Shown here: positions 15,747-23,873 of the stretch, piece by piece | Numbering within the stretch: the first letter of the stretch is position 1 | Layout of the letters: every line of letters starts with the position of its first letter | Program-made: the position numbers and the translations under genes | Notes under the pieces: generated by a model | Databases searched by the model: none | Seen by the model: only the letters and a program-made list of their open reading frames with translations | What the model was told of the DNA's origin: nothing | Assembly (NCBI GenBank): GCA_964415365.1 | Contig: CAYPYW010000027.1 | Coordinates: 1 to 30,611 of the forward strand | Reading direction: 5' to 3' | Source: Hydromicrobium sp964415365 | Lineage (GTDB): Bacteria; Actinomycetota; Humimicrobiia; Humimicrobiales; Humimicrobiaceae | DNA: 30,611 bases

Positions 15747-16763
15747 CTAAATTCCATTGGATTTATTTGAATAGGTCATTTGTCCGTTATTCAAATTATA
15801 AATTAAATCTCGAACAATCCTAGCCTTCGATAGTGGAACAAATTTTTGACCTTCAACTACAATAGAATAGTTACTACAATCCATACATTTTTTTAAAAAA
15901 GATTTGATATACTGTTCAATTTCAATTCTAGAACCATCTCTTATAATCCTAAAATCAACTACCTGTGTTATATAAACATCATTAAAATAGTACCTTGCCT
16001 TATTGATATCCACATTTTCACCCATAAGATCATAATTTGTAAGGTTCATTTTACTTAGAGCTTGAAGAAAATTATTTATATTACCACAACAGTGAAATGC
16101 TCTTTTAGGTGATGGAAATGATTCATACCATCGTATTAAGTGAGGAAGCACTATTTTTTCAAAACTTCCAGGGTCAATATTAATGATAGAATCATCAATT
16201 AAGCTGGTTATTTCAGGACTATTTATACCAATTTCATTATCATGATATTTCTTCCATTCTATGGCAGCATCAGTTACCTTTGAAATTAATTCTTCACATA
16301 ATGAAGCATTATCTATAGTTTCCATTAAAAAGTTAATTTGTCCTAATATAAAACATGAATCAGTAAAAGGTCCCTCAAATACTATTGTGCTCTTTATACC
16401 AGTAAGTTCATAAAATCTTTTAGCTTTTTTTAAAAGATCCAAAACTACAACATTATTTTCAGGAGGTATCACTTTAAAATTTTTTACCTTGGATATATCA
16501 GTAAGTATTGCATTGCTGACTGCCGGTTCACTATCTTCAGGATAAAAAACTTTACAACCCATTACTTCTGCACCTTTTACATGTCCATAACAAAAAACTG
16601 GATCTGGCTCCGGAATTTCAAGGGCTTCAGAAATAATTTTTGAAGTTTTTTTCTGTACGTCTACCATAAGATTTATATTTGAATAAAAATCTCTTACTTT
16701 TATATTTGCAAGTTCACAAATCTTAACTTCTTCAGCAAGATATTGAAATCCAATCAAATTCAT
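15747..16763 (-). CDS. Uroporphyrinogen decarboxylase (URO-D)-family protein, methyltransferase-like
   Basis: Member of the URO-D fold family (PF01208), which includes HemE and the MtaA/CmuA corrinoid methyltransferases. The 338-aa protein lacks a HemE-like N-terminus. It has a central VFEGPFTDSCFILG, LPHLIRWYESFPSPKRAFHCCGNI with His224 and Cys225/226 (the HxC-type zinc site of methyltransferase members), and an extended C-terminus. URO-D-like proteins of unknown function are frequent in carbohydrate loci of anaerobes; a role in haem synthesis is unlikely because no hem gene is near. The ATG at 16763 has AAAGG about 10 bases upstream. It is the last gene of the minus-strand accessory series, after two pseudogenes. 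Substrate unknown. Confidence 0.78.
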   Translation of the reverse strand: MNLIGFQYLAEEVKICELANIKVRDFYSNINLMVDVQKKTSKIISEALEIPEPDPVFCYGHVKGAEVMGCKVFYPEDSEPAVSNAILTDISKVKNFKVIPPENNVVVLDLLKKAKRFYELTGIKSTIVFEGPFTDSCFILGQINFLMETIDNASLCEELISKVTDAAIEWKKYHDNEIGINSPEITSLIDDSIINIDPGSFEKIVLPHLIRWYESFPSPKRAFHCCGNINNFLQALSKMNLTNYDLMGENVDINKARYYFNDVYITQVVDFRIIRDGSRIEIEQYIKSFLKKCMDCSNYSIVVEGQKFVPLSKARIVRDLIYNLNNGQMTYSNKSNGI

Positions 16764-16812
16764 AATTTGATAACCTTTATTTATAATTGATGCTAATATT
16801 TAATATTTTCGA

Positions 16813-17027
16813 CTAGCTTTTGAGTAACAATTCTATTGTATACATTTCAAGTTCTTCATAATTTCTATTTTCCATGCACTTTTTCTGAAAACTATAATCA
16901 AATTTCACTACTTTTTCTTCTAAAAGTTCTTTTGATGATTTATATACTTTAGGAATAGAATAAAGACTTACTTTTTTAAATCACTTATATATCCTGTGCC
17001 AATTATACCAACTTTAATTTTTTTCAT
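16813..17027 (-). pseudogene. Remnant of a Gfo/Idh/MocA oxidoreductase (N-terminus)
   Basis: The minus-strand ATG at 17027 has an intact ribosome-binding site (AAAGGG) and begins MKKIKVGIIGTGYISDLKK, an NAD-binding Rossmann start with GTGYIS typical of Gfo/Idh/MocA dehydrogenases, then stops after 19 codons. In another frame the next codons read IPKVYKSSKELLEEK, which resembles the VYxSxEELL segment further on in the same family, and the frame ends at 16813. So most of the gene is deleted and frame-shifted. It lies between the DegT remnant and the URO-D-like gene, suggesting an original dehydrogenase-aminotransferase pair. Confidence 0.72.
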
Positions 17028-17066
17028 TAAAATCCCTTTAAAAAATAACTAAAATAATTTTTTAAG

Positions 17067-17729
17067 TTATCCTATTTCCTTAAAGGCATTCCTAATTTTA
17101 TTTGAAACCTCTTCTATTTCTTTATCAATGGATAAAATGTTGATTCCGAAACCTGCTCCTAATCCTGCATCAACTACACCAATACTTATACTTACAGATC
17201 GTTTAAGAATATCATTAGTTCTTGGCAACATATCAGTTCTGCATTCAACTTCTTTACCATAATAGGGGCATGAAAAAGGACAATTAATCTGAGTAGGCAC
17301 TTTCTTTTCAAGTATGTTTTCCATGTGTGCATACACATGCCATCCTGAATTATATATTGTTTTTGAACCAACAATTTTACTGAACCTTTCAGTTTTATCT
17401 TTATCATTAAATATAAGTGTCAGCAGTGTTGCGATTTCACCTTCATCGTTAATTTTCCTAAATCCAATACCTTTAATATCTGAAATACTGTCTTTTAATT
17501 TTTTCTTCTTATCCCTTAGTACCGAAATTATCTTATCAATTTTTCACAAATGGGCTGATGCTATAGCACTTGTTAACTAATTCATTCTAAAATTTTGTCC
17601 TATTATGGCTCTTTTTCCAACTTCAACACCTAATCTATAGAGATTGTGTCCCTAGTCACGAAATCCAAAAGCTATCTTACATAATTCTTCGTTATCGGTT
17701 GTTACAACACCACCGTCACCAGTATTTTC
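17067..17729 (-). pseudogene. Decayed DegT/DnrJ/EryC1-family aminotransferase (C-terminal half)
   Basis: One minus-strand frame runs from 17729 to 17067 with family signatures throughout: NTGDGGVVTTDNEEL, GHNLYRLGVEVGKRAIIGQN, FRMN-x-LTSAIASA, VPTQINCPFSCPYYGKEVEC, MLPRTNDILKRSVSISIGVV and DAGLGAGFGIN. This frame is broken by three nonsense codons: TAG at 17654-17652, TAG at 17579-17577 and TGA at 17546-17544, at places where the family has ordinary residues (for example Glu in RMNEL). There is no frameshift within it. The N-terminal half, with the start of the cofactor site, is missing, as the PfkB stop lies only 40 bases upstream. PLP sugar or cyclitol aminotransferases belong here; this copy must be inactive. 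Short GTG-started pieces of it can look like genes. Confidence 0.85.
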
Positions 17730-17768
17730 TTATATTTAAATAAATTCATGTCTTTACAATCTGGTCCC

Positions 17769-18707
17769 TTAATTTTCAAAAGTATTCTTATATTTAGCCA
17801 TTCTCTTCAAAACATCTTCTCTATTTGGGAAGCGGTTGGCGTTCACTCCACCAGATCCTTCGATAAGGATAGAAGATGCTGCGGTAGCAAAAATACCTGA
17901 TCTTTCAATATCACTAGTTAATAAATATTCTGAAAGAAAAGCTGAAGTAAAAGTATCTCCTGCTCCAGTACAATCAATTGCTTTTACTTTTATTGACGAT
18001 ATTTTATACATTTTTTTATTATATCCTATTAATGCTCCTTTATCTCCAAGGGTTATTATTATGATTTTTAAACCATAAGAAAATAACTTCCTGATAATAC
18101 TTTCGGGAGAACTAACGTGGTTCTCAAATAAATAATAACAATCTTCAAGACTTGCCTTTGCTAGGTCAATTAGATGTATATAATTTTTTAGAATTTTTAA
18201 CTTATTTTTGTAATTAGTTCTTTTTTCTATGCTAGTGTGTGCTCCCCCAAAACCTCCTAGATCAGCTGAAATTTTACATGAGCCTTTTTGTCTTATCTTT
18301 TCTACTGTTCTGATTGGTATTTCATAATCTCCAGGACATAAATGGAATATTTTTGTATTAAAGTAAGAGTTAGGAATATCTTCATACAATATCTTTGGAG
18401 CTCTTACTAAATATTTAATATATTTATTACCATTTTTATCATAAATAAGGAGATTTTTAGTTATAGAGATTCCTTTTCTTATATTTAAACCTCTAGTATC
18501 TATTTTTACATCATAAAAAGGCTTTAATAAATTATTGGGGGTATTACTACCAATATTACTAACAATACCCGTTCTAATACCTAGCTTGCCTAAACAAACA
18601 CTAGAATATGATGTTGTTCCACCGAGAATAGGTCCGATTGTATGATCTGGAAAATGTATTATTTCGCTAAATATATATCCTAATATAATGATGTCAAAAT
18701 TGTTAAT
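17769..18707 (-). CDS. PfkB-family carbohydrate kinase with non-canonical start
   Basis: Ribokinase-fold kinase that phosphorylates a sugar, nucleoside or cyclitol with ATP. Similarity covers a full-length protein: DIIILGYIFSEIIHFPDHT and GPILGGTTSYSSVCLGKLG at the N-terminus, TLGDKGAL at about 219-226, and the catalytic IDCTGAGDTFTSAF with the base Asp in GAGD (248-251). Yet no ATG, GTG or TTG occurs in frame between the upstream stop (18738-18740) and a TTG at 18389 deep inside the fold. The likely start is ATT at 18707, nine bases after AAAGGA, giving 312 aa, normal for the family. A start mutation that inactivates the gene is equally possible. It follows the LacI gene by 36 bases. Substrate unknown; inositol, fructose or similar are candidates. 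Confidence 0.75.
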   Translation of the reverse strand: MNNFDIIILGYIFSEIIHFPDHTIGPILGGTTSYSSVCLGKLGIRTGIVSNIGSNTPNNLLKPFYDVKIDTRGLNIRKGISITKNLLIYDKNGNKYIKYLVRAPKILYEDIPNSYFNTKIFHLCPGDYEIPIRTVEKIRQKGSCKISADLGGFGGAHTSIEKRTNYKNKLKILKNYIHLIDLAKASLEDCYYLFENHVSSPESIIRKLFSYGLKIIIITLGDKGALIGYNKKMYKISSIKVKAIDCTGAGDTFTSAFLSEYLLTSDIERSGIFATAASSILIEGSGGVNANRFPNREDVLKRMAKYKNTFEN

Positions 18708-18743
18708 AGTGATATATCCTTTATTTCTTAATAGTAATTATTA

Positions 18744-19742
18744 TTATGCTGACTCTCTTATTACAAGTTTAGGTTCCAATATTATTCGATTTTTTTTAAC
18801 ATTTTCATTCCTTATTAAGTTATAAAGCATTTCTGCACTTCTTTTGCCTATTTCTAGTTTAGGGATACTAACAGTACTTATACCTGGATGTGAAAAAGAT
18901 AAAATTGCTGTATTATCAATACCCATAACTGAAATTTCATTTGGGATTTCTACATTTAATTCAAGCAAACATCTTATTACTCCTGATGCTATATAGTCGC
19001 TATAACAAATAATTGAAAATGGTGGTTTATTTTCTAATAAAATTTTATTCTTTGTTATATTATATCCATCACTTTGATCTAAAATCCTTTGATATTGTTT
19101 ACAATTTTTGGGGGATATATTGTTATCTTTTAATGCATTAATGCATCCTAAATATCTATTTCTTGCGGATGATATTTGTTCGAAGCTATTAATAAAAATT
19201 ATTTTCTTATATCTATTCTTAATTAAATATTCTGCAGCAATATAGCCAGCTTTTAAGTCATCAACAATAACATAGTTATCCTTATCTTTATCTATGTATC
19301 TATTCGCTAGGACATACGGGATTTTAAATTCTTTTAGTATTTTAGTGCTTTCAATATTTCCTTTAGCTGGAGTTATTATAACTCCAGCTACTCTAATACT
19401 TACTAATTCGTTAACGAATGATATTTCTTTTTCTATACTTTCATCAGTATTGAATATGATAGTCTTATAATTACAAGAAGCTAGTACTTCTTCAACACCT
19501 TTTATGACCTTGGCATAATAAGGATTTGTGTTATCGGATACAATAAGACCTATAAATTTTGTTGTTTTTTTTCTTAAATTGCTGGCGATAATATTAGGAA
19601 CATATTTCATTTGTATTGCAGTTTCTATTATTTGTTCTTTTCTCTTCTCTGAAATGTCTGGGTGATTGTTTAAAGCTTTATATACTGTGGTAATTGATAC
19701 TCCTGATTTTTCTGCAATATCTTTCAATGTAATTTCATTCAA
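18744..19742 (-). CDS. LacI/GalR-family transcriptional regulator
   Basis: Sugar-responsive repressor. The N-terminal helix-turn-helix and hinge (TLKDIAEKSGVSITTVYKAL, then a hinge ending IIASNLR) are followed by a periplasmic-binding-protein-like effector domain (FIGLIVSDNTNPYYAKVIKG through VMGIDNTAILSFSHPGISTV). Full length at 332 aa. The start is TTG at 19742, directly after the TAA of the upstream gene, with AGGAGGAG six bases before it; the Shine-Dalgarno is formed by the last Arg codons of that gene. It sits in the middle of the carbohydrate series and probably acts on the tandem CGTTTAC repeats at 27077-27112 by the ABC operon promoter. CGTTTAC is half of the usual LacI-family palindrome GTAAACGTTTAC. 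Confidence 0.92.
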   Translation of the reverse strand: MNEITLKDIAEKSGVSITTVYKALNNHPDISEKRKEQIIETAIQMKYVPNIIASNLRKKTTKFIGLIVSDNTNPYYAKVIKGVEEVLASCNYKTIIFNTDESIEKEISFVNELVSIRVAGVIITPAKGNIESTKILKEFKIPYVLANRYIDKDKDNYVIVDDLKAGYIAAEYLIKNRYKKIIFINSFEQISSARNRYLGCINALKDNNISPKNCKQYQRILDQSDGYNITKNKILLENKPPFSIICYSDYIASGVIRCLLELNVEIPNEISVMGIDNTAILSFSHPGISTVSIPKLEIGKRSAEMLYNLIRNENVKKNRIILEPKLVIRESA

Positions 19743-20816
19743 TTATCTCCTCCTTTTCCCACAAACATATTCTTTTAGGTTATTTAATGCAACTATATCA
19801 GGTATTTGTTTTGGGGGATGTTTTGTAAGATAAGAACACGCAGAGCTCAAAATACCAGAAATACCACGATTTAGTGCAATTTTCATATACCGTATCATAT
19901 CAACTATAACACCTGCACAATTAGCACTATCTTCGACTTCCAAGTGAGCATTAAAGTGCAAAGGAGCATTTCCAAAGTTGCTGCCATTGAAGTAAAAAAT
20001 AGTAGTTTTTCTGTCCTTCATAAGCTCCACATAAGTGAAACCCGTTGACATCTTAACTTCATATGGAAGAAGACTAATAACTGCTTCTTTTTTTGTTTTA
20101 TGTTTACTTTGCCCCCTTTCTGACAAATTGGCAAAGTCAGTATTACCAGCATAGTTAATCTGATATGTTTCAGTTAAGTTAACACCCCTTGAGTAAATTA
20201 ATGATGTTAAAGCTCTATGGATGATTGTTCCTCCTAATTGGCTTTTTACATCATCACCAATCAAAGGAACATTATTTTTGATTGCTATTTTTTGATAATA
20301 TGGATCACAAACTATTAATGTAGGCATACAATTTATAAATCCTATTTTAGATCCTTTGATTGCAGCGTTGGCATAGAATTGTGCTGCTTTGTGTGATTCT
20401 GTTGGAATAAGGTTTAATAAAATTTCTGCTTTACTTTCTTTTAATACTTCAACTATTTCGCAGGGTTTTTCTTTAGATATTTCATAATACTTTGAAAGGT
20501 GTTTAGGATTCCCGTCATATATCGGTCCCATTAGCACTTTTACATTATACTTTCTGGCTTTAATTCCAGGATATTTATAAGCATTATTTGGCTTTGAAAA
20601 AATAGCTTCTGAAAGATCTTTTCCTACCTTGAATGCATTTATATCAAAAGCAGCAACAGGTTCAATGTCCGTTACTTTATAACCTCCAATTTCTATATTC
20701 ATAAGACCTCTATAATCAGTTGGATTTTCTCTATAGTATTCAATTCCATGTAAGAGCGCTTGCGCACAATTTCCTATTCCAGCAATTGCTATTTTTATTT
20801 TTTCCGTTTTACTCAT
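19743..20816 (-). CDS. myo-Inositol-phosphate synthase (INO1/MIPS) family protein
   Basis: MIPS converts glucose-6-phosphate to 1L-myo-inositol-1-phosphate using tightly bound NAD. The 357-aa product matches the bacterial/archaeal short form in length and order: NAD-binding AIAGIGNCAQALLHGIEYY (10-28), a LNLIPTESHKAAQFYA segment, IGDDVKSQLGGTIIHRALTS (186-205), the most diagnostic block, and YQINYAGNTDFANL (218-231). The C-terminal Arg codons double as the Shine-Dalgarno of the downstream lacI-type gene. The start ATG has GGAGG 9 bases upstream. Its position among uptake, kinase and glycosidase genes is unusual for an enzyme usually tied to lipid or solute synthesis, so it may act on a related phosphorylated sugar or cyclitol. 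Confidence 0.88.
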   Translation of the reverse strand: MSKTEKIKIAIAGIGNCAQALLHGIEYYRENPTDYRGLMNIEIGGYKVTDIEPVAAFDINAFKVGKDLSEAIFSKPNNAYKYPGIKARKYNVKVLMGPIYDGNPKHLSKYYEISKEKPCEIVEVLKESKAEILLNLIPTESHKAAQFYANAAIKGSKIGFINCMPTLIVCDPYYQKIAIKNNVPLIGDDVKSQLGGTIIHRALTSLIYSRGVNLTETYQINYAGNTDFANLSERGQSKHKTKKEAVISLLPYEVKMSTGFTYVELMKDRKTTIFYFNGSNFGNAPLHFNAHLEVEDSANCAGVIVDMIRYMKIALNRGISGILSSACSYLTKHPPKQIPDIVALNNLKEYVCGKRRR

Positions 20817-20978
20817 TGATTATAACCTCCACTAATAATATATGAATTTTTTTCTTACTTCTTGTATTCTAACAGCATCTTCATTTTTTATATCTATTGG
20901 GTTTATTATTCTTAAAATTAATATAAGAAACATTGATATATTTTTTAATAATTTAAATTTTGTATAATCTATGTTAGA

Positions 20979-21927
20979 TTAATATTTATCAAACTCTCTT
21001 CTATATTCAATTAGTACATGCACATTTTTAATTTTTGTATCTGTAGAGACTTCGTCATTGTACATAAAAATATAGCTTTCATTTTTTGGCCTTATCCATA
21101 CATTTTTGGTTTCATTTTCTATATCGTTTATAGTCCCGAAAGAAGGAATAGAAGTGCTTACATTTCCAACGAGACAAAAATCATCACTATATGATTTTTT
21201 AGTTTCTGATAAGGTTATATCCGCCATCGTTTTATAGGAAGATTGAACAAAGTATGGTTGTCTCTCTATAATATATAGCAAGATTTTTTTTATCTTTCCT
21301 GAAGAATATATACCCATATATTTTCTTTCCGCTCCTATTATTTTGTTGGAATCCACTTTAATTCAGGTAAAGCTCGTTTTGTGAACATCCTAGGGCTTGC
21401 TATACTTGTATTTGAAAGTGCTATATCATAAACAAAAATATCAAGATTAGATTCAATGAAACCTCCCACTTGCTTTTCCTTAACTTTTATTAGGGAATTG
21501 AAAACATCTTTCATTAATAGTGAAAAATCGTAAAAACCTATAAGAAATTCCTGAAGATTCCTTATATTACAGCCAAGCTCACTAAAAGAAGAGCACATCC
21601 AACAAGTTAAAACTTCATTTTCACCAATAATTTTATTTAATCTACTTATTTCATCAAATTGAAACCTTGCATTTTTAAATCGATATTCATTGTATAAAAT
21701 AAATCTTTCATAACCTTCCTTACTTTTAATAAGATATTCTTTCATTTTCCCTAATATAGAATCTTTAGAAATATTACTGACTTTACCCACCTCGATTTTA
21801 ACATACCTTTTGGGGTCACAATTATATTCATGTATTGATACCGATCAGTACTCAATATTGGAACAGTGTCTGGCTTTTTTAAATTTATTGCTGATAATAT
21901 TCTTTTTTTCAGTGTCACTTCTAACAT
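20979..21927 (-). pseudogene. Frame-shifted URO-D-family (methyltransferase-like) gene
   Basis: Three pieces in three frames on the minus strand together resemble one URO-D-family protein. From the ATG at 21927 the first reads LKKRILSAINLKKPDTVPIL, the standard URO-D N-terminus. From 21790 the second includes ENEVLTCWMCSSFSELGC, NLDIFVYDIAL and SPRMFTKRALPELKWI, matching the family's middle region. From 21356 to 20979 the third reads SDDFCLVGNVSTSIPSFGTI and a KNVHVLIEYRREF-like end. Two frameshifts and loss of about 50 or more residues between pieces show decay. It lies between the MIPS-family and glycosidase genes. The two longer pieces could be mistaken for separate small genes of 150 and 125 aa. 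Confidence 0.75.
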
Positions 21928-21965
21928 TTCTTTTTATCTTTTATATGAAACTTTTTAAATTGTTG

Positions 21966-23768
21966 TTAGTCATCAAACTTCAATTCCTCTTTTCCATTAG
22001 ATATATCAATTGCTCTATCAACAATTCTTATTAACTGAGGGAATTCTATTATTTTTTTTGAAAAGTGTGGAAGTACCATAGTTGGCAAAGCTCCAAATTC
22101 TTTATTATATCTAGTTCTATAATCAAGTAAATCATATCCTGGCTCACCTGCGCATACATGTCCAAAAGAGTGTGTATAGTCATTTATTACATATTTTACT
22201 ACTGGATGAAACCTCATATAACAAGGATATTTCCAATATTCAATTGGACCAGTGTTAGTATAAGGATATGGAATATGGTGCTGAAACTCATTGGCCATTG
22301 CTATATCTTTAATAAAATGTTCAGATGTTTCTTCCGCTGTAATTAAAAAATCTTTAGGTAGTTCTGCTCTTAACTGTTTTAATAATAACTCGGTTCCCCT
22401 GTTTAAATCTTCTCCTTCTTTATCCCAAAATTGACATAGTTGGTCAAAAAATATGGCATCACAGTTATATTCAAAACATATTCTTTTAACTGTAGCCACG
22501 ACTAATTCTCTCCACTCTCTACAGTCAAGACTAATATAACCTGTTAACTCCTCTCTAATCCCGTCACCATCATAATCAATCATCCAGCCCAAAGGTCGAT
22601 TATTTGAATTGCATACTTGATGATCTTTAAATCTTTCCCATAAGGGATGTTTCAAATTAATGGCTATTGCATTGATATAAAGACAAAGTCTAAAACCAAG
22701 TTTGTGACCATATGAAACCATATCTTTGAATCCTTGTAACCCACCTAAATCATTAGATGGGGTAAATTCAACATTTGCAATATCATACCAATCATCCCAA
22801 CCAGAAATATAAAACAAAACATTTTTGGGATTAATAAGTTTAGAAATCTCTTCTAACCTGTCTTTCATGTTATTAAATGTATGAGTAATATAACCACCCC
22901 AGTTTAAACCTCTTGCTTCAACAAATAAGGAGATATCTTTTGCCCATATAGGAAAATCGTTTCTTTCCTCAAACTTTTTTAACCCCAATTTTTCCTCAAG
23001 CATTTTTTTATAGCGCGCTGCTGGTGTTTTCCACCCACCAGAGAAAGATTCAATATGAAATTCTGGTGATTGAAATCTATTTTTATATGGCATTTTAGCT
23101 TCCGAAATAAAAGAGATTGAAATACCATCAATTTTATCCACACTGCTAATAACAAGTCTTTTCCTAGTTATGGGGTAATTATCACAATAAATCCAAAATC
23201 CTTTGTCATCCCAATTAAAGATTATAAATTGATGGACTAATTCACAAGCAACAGGATATTCATATATATTTAATACACCTTCTGGAATATCTTTAAGAGA
23301 TATACCTCCATCTGCAGGAATTATTATTTCAACATCTTTTGGAATGTTTGAAAGATATAAAATATTAGATTTAATTCTATCGTCTAATTCAAATTCTAAA
23401 AGAATATCAAAACCATATTTATTGGGTTTTATCTTAGCTATACCTTCAAGTTTTCCATTGCCAGGAGGGCGACCAATAGTACCTAATGGTTTATCTTTGA
23501 TTACGCTATAAGGCATTCTTTGGAAAAAGTTACACTGTCTACCACCTTCACTAAGACGAGGAGGTAATGCAAGTTTATTTGATTTGAATACAATTTCATT
23601 ATTATTGTTTATGATTGGATTGGTTTTTTCAGGAATTTTGTATTTTAAAATTTTGTCAAAAGATGTAGTTTCAAAAGCCATCTTGATTCCTGAAAAAACT
23701 TTATTTTGCTCTAGCATAAACTTTTCTGGATTAATAGAAAATTCACAATATTTTAGCAATTCCATCAT
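21966..23768 (-). CDS. Putative glycoside hydrolase, (beta/alpha)8 barrel, DUF6259-like
   Basis: Large 600-aa protein with no signal peptide. The first 240 residues look beta-rich. From about 270 a TIM-barrel glycosidase pattern follows: LFYISGWDDWYDI (318-330), a long strand/helix series, ISLDCREWRELVVATVKRI (412-430), then NCDAIFFDQLCQFWD (435-449) with D442 as nucleophile candidate, and LITAEETSEHF (475-485) with E479/E480 as acid-base candidates. This layout resembles DUF6259-type putative glycosidases and clans around GH36 and GH31. The ATG ATG start is preceded by AAGGA. It follows the ABC permeases and so probably cleaves the imported glycoside in the cytoplasm. Family and residue assignments are inference. 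Confidence 0.65.
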   Translation of the reverse strand: MMELLKYCEFSINPEKFMLEQNKVFSGIKMAFETTSFDKILKYKIPEKTNPIINNNNEIVFKSNKLALPPRLSEGGRQCNFFQRMPYSVIKDKPLGTIGRPPGNGKLEGIAKIKPNKYGFDILLEFELDDRIKSNILYLSNIPKDVEIIIPADGGISLKDIPEGVLNIYEYPVACELVHQFIIFNWDDKGFWIYCDNYPITRKRLVISSVDKIDGISISFISEAKMPYKNRFQSPEFHIESFSGGWKTPAARYKKMLEEKLGLKKFEERNDFPIWAKDISLFVEARGLNWGGYITHTFNNMKDRLEEISKLINPKNVLFYISGWDDWYDIANVEFTPSNDLGGLQGFKDMVSYGHKLGFRLCLYINAIAINLKHPLWERFKDHQVCNSNNRPLGWMIDYDGDGIREELTGYISLDCREWRELVVATVKRICFEYNCDAIFFDQLCQFWDKEGEDLNRGTELLLKQLRAELPKDFLITAEETSEHFIKDIAMANEFQHHIPYPYTNTGPIEYWKYPCYMRFHPVVKYVINDYTHSFGHVCAGEPGYDLLDYRTRYNKEFGALPTMVLPHFSKKIIEFPQLIRIVDRAIDISNGKEELKFDD

Positions 23769-23873
23769 TGTAATCCTTGCCTTATTATTTTTTTAAATAT
23801 ATTATTTGTGAGTATCTAACAATAAAAATATGTAAAATTCCTAATTAATATTTTAAATAAGGATATATAATAG

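Noticed and set aside
17192..17407. 71-aa minus-strand ORF overlapping the DegT remnant
   Set aside because: It is an out-of-frame shadow; the DegT motifs are in the other frame.
17544..17654. Stop-codon reassignment to explain the DegT stops
   Set aside because: Both TAG and TGA are involved, prfA is intact, and genes such as ymdB, prfA and ddl end normally in TAG; simple decay is more likely.
20832..20933. 33-codon minus-strand ORF (MFLILILRIINPIDIKNED...)
   Set aside because: The C-terminal part looks slightly protein-like, but there is no ribosome-binding site and no recognisable family; too weak to annotate.
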